Of a stretch of DNA of 64,000 nt, positions 8,147-17,312 are shown one piece after another. The stretch spans positions 1 through 64,000 of the forward strand of contig JACKPC010000002.1 in assembly GCA_024233835.1 (NCBI GenBank), read 5' to 3'. How positions within the stretch are numbered: the first letter of the stretch is position 1; each line of letters begins with the position of its first letter. Both the position numbers and the translations under genes were made by a program. Origin of the DNA: Leptospiraceae bacterium (GTDB taxonomy: Bacteria; Spirochaetota; Leptospiria; Leptospirales; Leptospiraceae). Below the pieces are notes generated by a model, which did not search any database, was not told where the DNA came from, and worked only from the letters and a program-made list of their open reading frames with translations.

Positions 8147-9016
8147 ATGGAATATATACTATCTTATATTATCGCAATTTTAATTTTCATAGGCTTCCCT
8201 ATTCTTCTACCGGGAATTATTCGCAGTGTCAGGGCAAGAGCACAGGGTAGAAAGGGTCCTTCTATCCTGCAAGCCTTTTATGATGCAAGCAGAAGCTTTA
8301 AAAAGGAAAGCTTATATTCTAATGAAGCGGGTTTTTTTAGCCCCATTGTTCCTTATGTTTCTGTATTTGCTTCATTATTACTCTGGTCATTAGTAATGTT
8401 TGAATGGTCTTCCCCGGTATTAATTCCTTTTCTTTTAGGACTTTCACGTTTGTGTATTCTTTTATTTGCCATGGAAGGGGGCAATTCATTTGGTGGACTC
8501 GGAACTTCCAGGGAAATCCTTCTATCCCTAAGCGGTGAACCTATACTGTTCATTGTTATTCTTTTTGCCGGCTCTCATCTCCAACTCCAGCTCTCTTTTG
8601 AGGTGATGATAGCCGGCTTTCTTTTTATCATAGCTTCCTTCGTGTTGATATTTGCAGAAACAGCAAAACCACCTTTCGATGATCCAAGAACTCATCTCGA
8701 ATTAACAATGGTGCACGAAGCTATGATACTGGAAGCCTCCGGAAGAAGCCTTTCTCTTTTCGATATAAGTGCTTCCATCAAACTTTCAGCTCTTCTAATA
8801 TTCGTTGTTAACCTCGGAATCGAACATTCCAATATAAAGGATATGGGAATGATCTGGCACTATGGAATATTAGGTATTTCAGGTTTATTGTTAAGTGTTG
8901 GAATAGGTATATGGGAAGCCTCCCGCATGAGACGAAAATGGAAATGGAACCCTGAAATTATGGGCTTAACTTTTATATTCATCCTTCTTCTGGGAACTTT
9001 AATTAAATTGAGGTAA
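8147..9016 (+). CDS. HyfC/HycD/NuoH-like membrane anchor subunit
   Basis: A 289-residue, roughly eight-helix protein of the complex I subunit 1 family. The cytoplasmic loop RARAQGRKGPSILQAFYD near residue 27 matches the family's R-x-Q-x-R-x-G-P-x-x-x-x-Q-P-x-x-D element. The loop AETAKPPFDDPRTHLELT near 170 matches the 'E-x-x-R/K-x-P-F-D' motif and keeps its acidic residues. This subunit normally holds the quinone cavity or joins the membrane arm to the hydrophilic module. It follows the previous gene by nine bases with its own GAGGAG site. Confidence 0.88.
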   Translation: MEYILSYIIAILIFIGFPILLPGIIRSVRARAQGRKGPSILQAFYDASRSFKKESLYSNEAGFFSPIVPYVSVFASLLLWSLVMFEWSSPVLIPFLLGLSRLCILLFAMEGGNSFGGLGTSREILLSLSGEPILFIVILFAGSHLQLQLSFEVMIAGFLFIIASFVLIFAETAKPPFDDPRTHLELTMVHEAMILEASGRSLSLFDISASIKLSALLIFVVNLGIEHSNIKDMGMIWHYGILGISGLLLSVGIGIWEASRMRRKWKWNPEIMGLTFIFILLLGTLIKLR

Positions 9017-9021
9017 ACTTT

Positions 9022-9627
9022 ATGTTTTATGATATTATTTATCTTTTACTTCTTCTTTCAAGTGTAATTATCTTGATTGAAAACCGTTTACACAGGGTAT
9101 TTCGCTTTTTAACATTCCAGGGAATTTTGCTTGTATTTCCTCTTTTACAGGTGCTTCCCATTGAGGAGATTCATACCCACATACTAATTCTTTTAACCCT
9201 AATATTCAAGGCTTTTCTTTCTCCATATGTCTTGTTTTGGATTACAGAAAAAAAGCACTTACCGGAAGCTACCAATCCGAGAATAGGTTCTATAGCTACA
9301 TCTTTTTTCCTTCTGCTCGGTCTTGTAGTTACCGTAACCTTTGCAAATAAGTTAAGCAGTTTTTCTGAAGGAATTCATAAGATTGATCTAATATATGTTT
9401 TTCTGATGATTTATACCGGTATGCTAACTTTAATTATCCGAACCCACTGGATAGCGCTAATTACCGGTTTTGTAATTTTTGAAAATGGAGCTTTTATTTT
9501 AAGCCTACTATTACGAAAAGGATTACCCTTTGGAATTGAACTAGGAACCTTTATCGACGCTTTAATGATTCTTGTAGCAGCAATTACTTTAAAATCCGGA
9601 AAAGAGGAGATTTTACATGAAGCTTGA
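9022..9627 (+). CDS. HyfE-like membrane subunit (NuoK-type)
   Basis: A 201-residue protein with about six transmembrane helices and almost no soluble part, matching hydrogenase-4 component E in size and place in the operon. Family members contain a NuoK-like C-terminal half; here the segment IALITGFVIFENGAFILSLLL (about 143-165) keeps the intramembrane Glu expected in NuoK relatives. It starts five bases after the upstream stop with TTGAGG as ribosome site, and its last 11 bases overlap the next gene. Confidence 0.82.
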   Translation: MFYDIIYLLLLLSSVIILIENRLHRVFRFLTFQGILLVFPLLQVLPIEEIHTHILILLTLIFKAFLSPYVLFWITEKKHLPEATNPRIGSIATSFFLLLGLVVTVTFANKLSSFSEGIHKIDLIYVFLMIYTGMLTLIIRTHWIALITGFVIFENGAFILSLLLRKGLPFGIELGTFIDALMILVAAITLKSGKEEILHEA

Positions 9628-10831
9628 AATATTTGCTGGTCTTGCCATTTATACCGGCCTTACCCTAACCTTCCTTTTCATCTTTGCAAATACGCGAGAA
9701 AAAGGAAGGACTATTTTTTGGCCATTAATAATTCTTTTATTTCTTTCCACCATTATCGGATCTTTCTTCACGAAAGATATGGGTTTACAATGGGTTTTAA
9801 TTGAAGCCAGTACTCTCAGCGGAGCGGTTTTAATTTCAACAGCAAAGACGGAAAGATCAATGAAAGCAGCCTGGAAGTTTTTGCTTATGAATTCCTACGG
9901 ACTTGGAATTGCATTTATAGGCCTGCTATTCATATTCTATGGAAGTACCGTTAAGGGCTTAAATCGAGAACTGGTATCTCAATCTGTTAATGAACATGAT
10001 ACACTGATTGTTCATGTGGGAATCTGGTTTACTTTATTTGGTTATTCTGCTAAGCTGGGTATATTTCCAAATTACTCCTGGGTAGGTGATACTTATGCAG
10101 ATAGTCAAAGCCTGGTTTCTGCTTTAATTGCATCCTTCGTTCCACCTGCTGTCTCTTTGGCGATTTATCCCCTGATACAGATGGACAAAACACTTCAACA
10201 CAAATATATAAGTCCTTCTACAGTATTTGTAATATTCAGCTTTATTACTATACTTTATAGCATCTGGAAGCTTTACCATACAAATGATATAAGACGTTTA
10301 AGTGCAAAAATTGCTCTTTTTCACAGTGGTTTGCTCGGTGTAATTCTTTACTTTAGCCCGGAAATGGAAATTCTTTATTATATTCTTTTAACAGTTTTAC
10401 TGGTTAAAACCATGTTGTTTTTAAGTCTGGGTCTTTTAAGGATGAATACAAAAACCAGGGATCTTCCAGAAATAATTAAATCAGGAAGCATTCATAAAGG
10501 AATTCTTTATGTTTTTCTATTTGCAGTATTTATCTCTTTATCATTCCCCTTATCTCCTGTATTTATAAGCGACATACTCTTATTATTTACAGGACTCGCT
10601 CGGAATGCTTATTGGGTCCCATTTATCTTATTTTCGGGTCCCATTTCTTTTGCGATTCTTATTTATAAACTTTTACCTCTCTGTAATCTTTCAGACAAAG
10701 CCATAAATGAAAAAGATAAGAAGATAATAAAGATACGCTACATTGCTACTCTTCACTTCATGATCCTGATAATTCTTCTAGGTACTTATGGAGTTTATAA
10801 AATTCAATTCGGAGAAATTTTCCATGGATAA
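9617..10831 (+). CDS. HyfF-like antiporter-type membrane subunit
   Basis: A 404-residue polytopic protein, the second antiporter-like subunit of the complex. Family signatures include IEASTLSGAVLI near residue 62 (conserved Glu in TM helix), the buried Lys in WFTLFGYSAKLGIFPNYSWVGDTYADSQS near 145-165, and DIRRLSAKIALFHSGLLGV near 230. It is shorter than typical HyfF/HycC-type proteins (about 480-520), with fewer C-terminal helices. The start has AGAGGAG upstream and overlaps the preceding gene by 11 bases. Confidence 0.82.
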   Translation: MKLEIFAGLAIYTGLTLTFLFIFANTREKGRTIFWPLIILLFLSTIIGSFFTKDMGLQWVLIEASTLSGAVLISTAKTERSMKAAWKFLLMNSYGLGIAFIGLLFIFYGSTVKGLNRELVSQSVNEHDTLIVHVGIWFTLFGYSAKLGIFPNYSWVGDTYADSQSLVSALIASFVPPAVSLAIYPLIQMDKTLQHKYISPSTVFVIFSFITILYSIWKLYHTNDIRRLSAKIALFHSGLLGVILYFSPEMEILYYILLTVLLVKTMLFLSLGLLRMNTKTRDLPEIIKSGSIHKGILYVFLFAVFISLSFPLSPVFISDILLLFTGLARNAYWVPFILFSGPISFAILIYKLLPLCNLSDKAINEKDKKIIKIRYIATLHFMILIILLGTYGVYKIQFGEIFHG

Positions 10832-12254
10832 TAAACGTCTAAAAAAAGCAATTACCGGTCTCTTTTACCCCAGCCTCGGTGATAAGATGTACACTTTTTA
10901 TGTGGGCGAAGAGAAAATATGGGTAGAACAGAATACCAGATTAAGTATTAATGAACTGGTAAAAAATAGAGCTTATCCGATACAAATCCTTCAGCATTCC
11001 CTCGGAGTAGATAATTCTGAAGAAGACTATCGTAATATTCCTCTTGAAGATTATCTTTCTAAAGATAGAAGAAATCTTATAAAAAGATTATATTCCAAGA
11101 GTCTAAAAAGCTTTAATTTTACCGGTCTGGAAATACCGGTTCCTGCCGATCATTATGTGCATGCAGTCGGACCGATTCATGCGGGCATTATTGAACCCGG
11201 ACATTTTAGATTTCTCGTTAAAGGAGAAGAAATTCAATCTTTAGATATCCGCCTTGGTTTTCAAAAAAGAGGTATATTGGAAAAGCTAAAAGGTTTATCT
11301 CCTTTTGAAGCTTTTCATTATATTCAAACGGTATCCGGGGATAGTTCCATTGCTTATTCTTTAAGTTTGTCCAGATTGTATGAAAATGCTTTGAATATCG
11401 AGGTAGAAAAGCATATCCAACTTTCCAGATTGATACTTCTGGAGTTAGAGCGTATAGCCGTACATATCGGAGACCTGGGTGCCATTGCTGGTGATGTGGC
11501 TTTCTATCCTTTACAGGCAGTAGGTTCTACAGATAGAGGTATTCCGCTTGGAATCACAGAAGCACTCACAGGTTCTCGCTTTGGAAGAAATAGTTTATAC
11601 CCCGGAGAAATCCGTACAAAAAACAAACTTAGTAAATTAGATTTAGATAAATTAGTTCAAAGACTGGTTCTACTAAAAAAAAGAATTAGTAAACATGTTC
11701 GAAGAGCTATGAAGTCAACCACCTTCCGCGAAAGACTTCAATTTTGCGGAACAGTTCATGCAAGCACAGCCTATAAAAAAGGTTTTATCGGAATGCTGGC
11801 AAGAAGCTGCGGACTCAGACAGGATACGCGCTTTTCAGATTATGACTATAATCTAATAAAAAAACTTAGTTTAGAATTAGATAGAGGTTCCTTAAAAGGG
11901 GATGCCTGGTCTCGTTTTCTAATTCGATATTTAGAGTTTATGAATAGTACAGAATGGTTAATTCATGTATTACCTTATTGGGATATAACAAATAGTCAGA
12001 ATGTTCCGAACATCTATAATCGACAGTATGATATTGAAAGTAAGTTCTATTATGGTATTGCAGAAGGCTGGCGTGGTTCAGTCATCACAGGTTTCATCCT
12101 GGATAAAAATGCTAAAATAAAAGAAGCATATATTCGAGACCCTTCCGTTCTTAACTGGCATGGTCTTGAACTTGCTGTTAAAGGTGAAAATATTGGTGAT
12201 TTTCCCCTGAATAATAAATCTTTCAATCTAAGTTATGTAGGAGTAGATCTATGA
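10824..12254 (+). CDS. NuoCD/HyfG-like large subunit lacking NiFe ligands
   Basis: A 476-residue soluble protein of the NiFe-hydrogenase III large subunit / NuoD family. After a short N-terminal NuoC-like remnant (about 1-95), the 49-kDa domain begins with AVGPIHAGIIEPGHF. The usual HRGxEK reads K-R-G-I-L-E-K. No CxxC pair is found where hydrogenases bind Ni, and the C-terminal DPCxxC is D439-P-S. It therefore cannot bind a NiFe centre, which puts it with the 'Ehr' complexes (energy-converting hydrogenase-related). The ATG at 10824 has GGAGA upstream and an 8-base overlap with the membrane gene; an in-frame ATG at 10788 is less likely. Confidence 0.88.
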   Translation: MDNKRLKKAITGLFYPSLGDKMYTFYVGEEKIWVEQNTRLSINELVKNRAYPIQILQHSLGVDNSEEDYRNIPLEDYLSKDRRNLIKRLYSKSLKSFNFTGLEIPVPADHYVHAVGPIHAGIIEPGHFRFLVKGEEIQSLDIRLGFQKRGILEKLKGLSPFEAFHYIQTVSGDSSIAYSLSLSRLYENALNIEVEKHIQLSRLILLELERIAVHIGDLGAIAGDVAFYPLQAVGSTDRGIPLGITEALTGSRFGRNSLYPGEIRTKNKLSKLDLDKLVQRLVLLKKRISKHVRRAMKSTTFRERLQFCGTVHASTAYKKGFIGMLARSCGLRQDTRFSDYDYNLIKKLSLELDRGSLKGDAWSRFLIRYLEFMNSTEWLIHVLPYWDITNSQNVPNIYNRQYDIESKFYYGIAEGWRGSVITGFILDKNAKIKEAYIRDPSVLNWHGLELAVKGENIGDFPLNNKSFNLSYVGVDL

Positions 12255-13075
12255 GTGTTCTAACTGAATTAATAAACTTAATAAAAAAGCCTGCAACTAT
12301 GCATTATCCTTCTATTCCTCATACAAAAATGGAAGCAAGAGGTATACCGGTTCCGGTGGATATGAACCATTGTAACTCCTGTAAAGCCTGTGAGAACATT
12401 TGTCCGACAAAAGCGATTCATTTTAGAAAAGAGAAAAGCCTTGAAATCGATTACGGTAAATGTACTTTATGCGGTTTTTGTATAGATACCTGTGAAACTT
12501 CTACTTTAAAAGATTCCTCTATTGTATCTGTTTTTTCTTTGCAAAGAGAAGCACTTGTCTATACTTACGACAGCAATGGATTTAATACAACTGAAGATAC
12601 AGCAGCAGATAAACAAAAAAGTTTTCAAAATCTTGTAAAAAAGAAAGGATTTGTTTTTCGAGAAGTAGCAGCATCGGGAAATAATACGGTCGAGATGGAA
12701 ATGAATGCAAGTTTTAATAATGTATTCGATATGGAATCAGAAGGAATTCGGGCCTGTGCTTCACCAAAACATGCAGATGCTATTTTGTATTCCGGTCCTA
12801 TCGGAAAGAATATGCAAATTCCTTTACAAAAGGCCTGGGATTGTCTCGTAAAACCCAAACTACTTATAGCAGTGGGAACGGAAGCTGCCAGTGGAGGCTT
12901 ATTCGAAAAAAATGAAATTTCAGAATCACCAGGTCTCTACATCATTGGAGATCCTCCTCCCCCCTATGTAATTATACAGGCTTTACGATATCTTCAAGGA
13001 AAGCTTGATTATTCTCTTTCCAAAGAAATATCAGAATTTATTAATAAAGAACAAATAAAGGGAGCAAAACAATGA
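12251..13075 (+). CDS. fusion of 2[4Fe-4S] ferredoxin (HyfH/NuoI) and NuoB/HyfI-like small subunit without its cluster ligands
   Basis: A 274-residue protein. The N-terminal part has two full [4Fe-4S] motifs: C41-x2-C44-x2-C47-x3-C51-P and C71-x2-C74-x2-C77-x3-C81. The C-terminal part (about 125-265) follows the NuoB/HycG pattern (ACASPKHADAILYSGP, KLLIAVGTEAASGG) but has lost every ligand of the proximal/N2 cluster: no CxxC/CC pair, G209-T-E-A in place of GxCA, and GDPPPP where PGCPP is expected. So electrons could enter two clusters but not reach the usual terminal one. It overlaps the genes on both sides by four bases (ATGA), implying coupling. Confidence 0.88.
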   Translation: MSVLTELINLIKKPATMHYPSIPHTKMEARGIPVPVDMNHCNSCKACENICPTKAIHFRKEKSLEIDYGKCTLCGFCIDTCETSTLKDSSIVSVFSLQREALVYTYDSNGFNTTEDTAADKQKSFQNLVKKKGFVFREVAASGNNTVEMEMNASFNNVFDMESEGIRACASPKHADAILYSGPIGKNMQIPLQKAWDCLVKPKLLIAVGTEAASGGLFEKNEISESPGLYIIGDPPPPYVIIQALRYLQGKLDYSLSKEISEFINKEQIKGAKQ

Positions 13076-14658
13076 ACAATAATTTGACTTTTAAGGAAGT
13101 GTGGAAAGACGATCTACTGGCGGGTCTTATCGTATTTATGATCGCTCTTCCACTCAGTATTGGTATAGCAACTGCTTCAGGTGCACCACCGATAGCAGGT
13201 CTTTTAGCGGCTGTGGTAGGTGGAATGTTATGTGGCTTCGTTAGTGGTTCCCATGTAACTATCAACGGACCGGCAGCAGGCTTGATTGTGGTTATCTTGC
13301 ATTCCATAGAATCTCTGGGAGAGGGAAACAGGGTACTGGGTTTTAAATTAACACTCGCCTGTATTGTGATTGCCGGAATAATACAAATAATATTTGGAAT
13401 TTTAAAAACGGGTAAATATGCAGCATTATTCCCCTCATCAGTAGTGCATGGAATGCTCTCTGCGATAGGAATCATAATTTTTTCTAAGCAAATTCATGTG
13501 GCCTTAGGTGTAAGTCCTGAATCAAAATCTATACTGGGACAAATTATGGAGATACCGCATAGCGTTATGAACATGAATCCGGAAATCGCTTTAATTGGTT
13601 TTCTGGCTTTACTAATTTCATCTATATTTCCATTATTTAAAAATAAATATTTAAAAATGATTCCTGCGCCTCTTTTAGCGGTGATCCTCGGTATTGTGTT
13701 GAGTTTTTATTTTGATCTGGATCATCAGCATCCTTATACTTTTTTACAACATACATATTCTCTCGGACCTAATTTCTTAATAAATCTTCCTACAGAATTT
13801 TCTACTGCAATAACGTTTCCTGATTTTTCTAAAGTACTGAGTTCTAAAGGAATCATAGCTATTATCAGTATCTTTTTTGTTGCCAGTCTTGAATCCCTTC
13901 TGAGTGCAGTAGCGGTGGATAAACTGGATCCCTACCAGAGAAAAAGTGACTTAAATAAGGAATTTGTTGGAAAAGGTATAGCGAATACTTTTCTCGGTCT
14001 CATAGGTGGTTTACCGATTATTGCAGAAATTGTAAGGAGTTCTGCTAATATTCAAAACAATGCAAAAACCAGAATGGCCAATTTTTTTCACGGGTTATTC
14101 TTATTGATCTTTGTTCTGAGTGTTCCTGCATTATTACATGAGATCCCCCTTTCTGCTCTTGCCGGGATTCTGATCTATGTAGGGTTTAAATTAGCTTCCC
14201 CTTCTACTTTCTGGCATACAATGGAAATAGGAGTGGATCAATTTATTATTTTTGGTACAACCGTTTTCGTTACACTTGCAGAAGATCTACTTGTCGGAGT
14301 TTTTGCAGGATTGGTAATGAATTTTATCATTAACTATTTCAATAAACTAAGCTTAAAAAATACATTTAAAGCTGAATATACAAAAATAGTCAATGGAGAT
14401 GCAGTTACTTTTAAAATAAAAGGTTCCCTGGTTTTTTCAAATTATTACTCACTGGATAAGGAATTAGAAGAAGTATTAAATGAAAATAAAAAGGTTGTTC
14501 TTGATTTTGAAGAAACACAATATATCGATCATTCTATCGTAGTAAAACTTTTTGAACTTACGGTATTAAATCCAAATTTGACTTTACAGGGAATTGAAAA
14601 TATGCAGGGACTGTCCAAACATCCTCATGCAGCAAAGAAAAAGCAAAAAGTAGCATAA
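13072..14658 (+). CDS. SulP-family inorganic anion transporter with STAS domain
   Basis: A 528-residue SLC26/SulP transporter. It has the conserved opening GLIVFMIALPLSIGIATASGAPPIAGL, then about 14 hydrophobic segments and a C-terminal STAS domain (about 435-510, with VVLDFEETQYIDHSIV). Substrates of the family include sulfate, bicarbonate, dicarboxylates and other anions, and sequence alone does not decide. Its ATG overlaps the stop of the ferredoxin/NuoB gene (ATGA), so it belongs to the Ehr operon. That linkage makes energy-coupled anion (for example bicarbonate) uptake an attractive inference, not a demonstration. Confidence 0.9.
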   Translation: MNNNLTFKEVWKDDLLAGLIVFMIALPLSIGIATASGAPPIAGLLAAVVGGMLCGFVSGSHVTINGPAAGLIVVILHSIESLGEGNRVLGFKLTLACIVIAGIIQIIFGILKTGKYAALFPSSVVHGMLSAIGIIIFSKQIHVALGVSPESKSILGQIMEIPHSVMNMNPEIALIGFLALLISSIFPLFKNKYLKMIPAPLLAVILGIVLSFYFDLDHQHPYTFLQHTYSLGPNFLINLPTEFSTAITFPDFSKVLSSKGIIAIISIFFVASLESLLSAVAVDKLDPYQRKSDLNKEFVGKGIANTFLGLIGGLPIIAEIVRSSANIQNNAKTRMANFFHGLFLLIFVLSVPALLHEIPLSALAGILIYVGFKLASPSTFWHTMEIGVDQFIIFGTTVFVTLAEDLLVGVFAGLVMNFIINYFNKLSLKNTFKAEYTKIVNGDAVTFKIKGSLVFSNYYSLDKELEEVLNENKKVVLDFEETQYIDHSIVVKLFELTVLNPNLTLQGIENMQGLSKHPHAAKKKQKVA

Positions 14659-14718
14659 TCATAAATCTAAATTCTCTAAATATTAGGTGAATTTAGCAAT
14701 AAAGTGCCCGCTCAATTT

Positions 14719-14751
14719 CCATCGGATATTGTACAAAACAGTATCCGATGG
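14719..14751. repeat. perfect 10-bp inverted repeat after the Ehr-SulP operon
   Basis: CCATCGGATA (14719-14728) and TATCCGATGG (14742-14751) are exact inverted copies, 13 bases apart, within the 203-base gap between SulP and the next gene. There is no T tract on either side, so it may be an operator or a factor-assisted terminator rather than an intrinsic terminator. Confidence 0.6.
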
Positions 14752-14861
14752 TATGATAAAAAGCATATCATTAATATAATACAGTGAGAAAAAAAATATT
14801 TCAGAATTTGAATGGTGAATTAATAATTGATAAAACCTTCATTAACACCTGAATAACTTTA

Positions 14862-17282
14862 ATGAATATAGTCAAAACTCCTTTACTTGCTATTTCTATC
14901 TCCTGGACTATTGTTATCTTTTCTTCCTTTCTCTGGAATTTACACCAGGTTCATGAAAGCATTGAGAAAATTTTCTATGTCACTGCCAGGTCCAGTTTCG
15001 AAAAGGACCTTATTTATAGAAGTTGGAATGCCGGTCATGGTGGTGTTTATGTAAAACTGGATGCTAAGACCAAATCAAATCCTTTTTTAAATGTAGAACA
15101 CCGAGATATAACAACAAAAGAAGGTATCAAACTCACCCTGATGAACCCGGCTTTTATGGTCAGAGAAGTTTTTGAACTGGCACGAGAAAAGCTGGAAATC
15201 ATATCTCATATTACCAGCGACAAACCCTTGAATCCCAATAATAAGCCGGATGAATGGGAGAAGCTTGCTTTAGAAAAAATCAAATCCGGTTATAAGGAAT
15301 TTAAAGGTATCAGTGAAGATGGAAAACATTTCCGTTTACTAAGACCTTTATATGTACAAGAAGATTGTTTACAATGTCATAAGCACCAGGGATACAAACT
15401 GGGTGATCTCAGGGGAGGTATCAGTATTTCTATTCCAGTCAGTTTATTTGCCGGTCAAAAAAATAAACAGATATTATCCCTGTTTGGAGCACATTTCGGG
15501 ATCTGGTTTATTGGCTTTGTAGGTTTATACTTTGGATATGAAAAATACAAGCAGTACCACCAGACAAAGAGGGATTTACAATTACAAATAAAAGAATTTC
15601 AATCTTTACAATCTATCATGGATGGAATGGCAGATCCTATAGTTGTAATTGATACGGTAGGAATCATTATTCAATCCAATCCTGCCTTCAGAGAGTTCTT
15701 TTCCCTGGAGCCACCGGGAATAGGTATATATTGTTATGAAGTAATGTCTCGTTGTAGAAATAGTTGTTTCCTTATAGAAGATAAAACCTGTCCTCTGCTG
15801 ATAGAACAGGGAAGATATAAAAAAACCATCCAGAAAGAATGTGTATTAGAGAATGGGTCTTCTCGTATTGTTGAAATTACAATCACTCCTTACTATGATG
15901 AAAATAATGTATATAAAGGTATTATTGAAATTTTACGTGATATTACCGAAAAAGTAGAAGCCGAAAAAAAACTAATTTATATTGCTCATTATGACAAATT
16001 AACTTCTCTTCCGAATAAGTTTTTATTTGAAAAAGAGTTAGAAAACTCCCTCACCGAGATGAAGAAAATAGAAGGTGAGTTAGCTTTATTTTTTATAGAC
16101 CTGATTCGATTTAAAAACATAAATAACATTCTTGGTCATCCCAGCGGAGATAAAATTTTAATCGAAGTCGGACAAAGACTTAAATCTACTTTTTCAAAAT
16201 CACATTTTATTTCGAGATTTGGTGGAAATGTTTTTACAATCATTGTAGCTGGAAATAATACAAAAGAAGAATTAAATACAATCTCCCAACTTGTTCTTGA
16301 TGCTTTTTCACAACCTTTTGAAGTCAATAATAATAAACTTTTTATCAACGCCTGTATCGGGATATGTTCTTATCCTCAGGATGGTGAAAATGTTATAGAA
16401 TTAATGCAACACGCAGAAATAGCCTTAAACCGGGCTAAAAACGAGGGCAGGAATTCCATCCAACATTATTCCGACTTAACAGAAAAATACTCTTTCCAAC
16501 GCTTAAAACTGGAAAATGAATTATACCATTCTATTGAAAACAAGGAGTTGGAAGTCTACTACCAACCACAGGTTGATTCAAACAATGAAAATTTAATAGG
16601 TTTTGAAGCCTTATGTCGATGGAAACATCCGGTTATGGGTGAAATTTCTCCCGGAGATTTCATCGGCATAGCGGAAGAAATAGGCTTTATTGTTCCCCTC
16701 GGAAAATTTGTTCTAAAGAAAGCCTGTGAGCAAACCAAATTATGGATGGATAGATTTAATTATCCATTCCGAATTTCTGTAAATATTTCTCCCCGCCAAC
16801 TATTAGTTGAGAATATCGTTTTTGATGTAAAAAATATTTTAGAAGAAACAGGCTTAGAGCCATCTTCTCTTGAATTGGAAATCACAGAATCTTCCATTAT
16901 TCAAAATGTAGAGCATGTACTAAAAGTCCTGCACTCATTAAAAGAACTGGGCATAAAAATTTCAGTAGATGATTTTGGTACAGGCTATTCCAGTTTACAA
17001 TATATAAAGAGCCTGCCCATTGATAGTTTTAAAATTGATCTCTCTTTTGTCAGGGGTGTACCGGATAATCTTGCCGATAAAGCAGTTATAAAAACCATAG
17101 TATCCCTGGCTAAGAACCTGAATCTACATACTGTAGCGGAAGGAGTCGAGAATTCAGAACAGAAAGAGTTCTTAACTACTGTAGGTTGTAATATTCTCCA
17201 GGGTTACTATTATGGAAAGCCGACTCCGGCCAAAGAAGTAGAAATATCACTGCAAAATTTAGTAAAGCAGGTTTCCCTATAA
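14862..17282 (+). CDS. membrane c-di-GMP phosphodiesterase with Tll0287-like haem sensor, PAS, degenerate GGDEF and EAL
   Basis: An 806-residue protein. TM1 (about 6-27) and TM2 (about 205-225) flank a periplasmic sensor resembling the DUF3365/Tll0287 family, with a C169-x2-C172-H173 c-type haem motif. A PAS domain follows (about 240-365) with an unusual Cys-rich insert (CYEVMSRCRNSCF). The GGDEF site is G454-G-N-V-F, so cyclase activity is probably lost. The EAL domain has E582-A-L with R at its usual place, DDFGTGYSS and AEGVE intact, so c-di-GMP hydrolysis is likely. The expected role is haem- or redox-responsive lowering of c-di-GMP. No clear Shine-Dalgarno site precedes the ATG. Confidence 0.9.
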   Translation: MNIVKTPLLAISISWTIVIFSSFLWNLHQVHESIEKIFYVTARSSFEKDLIYRSWNAGHGGVYVKLDAKTKSNPFLNVEHRDITTKEGIKLTLMNPAFMVREVFELAREKLEIISHITSDKPLNPNNKPDEWEKLALEKIKSGYKEFKGISEDGKHFRLLRPLYVQEDCLQCHKHQGYKLGDLRGGISISIPVSLFAGQKNKQILSLFGAHFGIWFIGFVGLYFGYEKYKQYHQTKRDLQLQIKEFQSLQSIMDGMADPIVVIDTVGIIIQSNPAFREFFSLEPPGIGIYCYEVMSRCRNSCFLIEDKTCPLLIEQGRYKKTIQKECVLENGSSRIVEITITPYYDENNVYKGIIEILRDITEKVEAEKKLIYIAHYDKLTSLPNKFLFEKELENSLTEMKKIEGELALFFIDLIRFKNINNILGHPSGDKILIEVGQRLKSTFSKSHFISRFGGNVFTIIVAGNNTKEELNTISQLVLDAFSQPFEVNNNKLFINACIGICSYPQDGENVIELMQHAEIALNRAKNEGRNSIQHYSDLTEKYSFQRLKLENELYHSIENKELEVYYQPQVDSNNENLIGFEALCRWKHPVMGEISPGDFIGIAEEIGFIVPLGKFVLKKACEQTKLWMDRFNYPFRISVNISPRQLLVENIVFDVKNILEETGLEPSSLELEITESSIIQNVEHVLKVLHSLKELGIKISVDDFGTGYSSLQYIKSLPIDSFKIDLSFVRGVPDNLADKAVIKTIVSLAKNLNLHTVAEGVENSEQKEFLTTVGCNILQGYYYGKPTPAKEVEISLQNLVKQVSL

Positions 17283-17312
17283 ATTCATAGAGATTTTTGG
17301 GGTAAGCCTTCT

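Noticed and set aside
13041..13475. 144-codon minus-strand frame over the SulP gene
   Set aside because: Antisense shadow of the conserved N-terminal transporter segment; rich in Pro/Ile as expected of such shadows.
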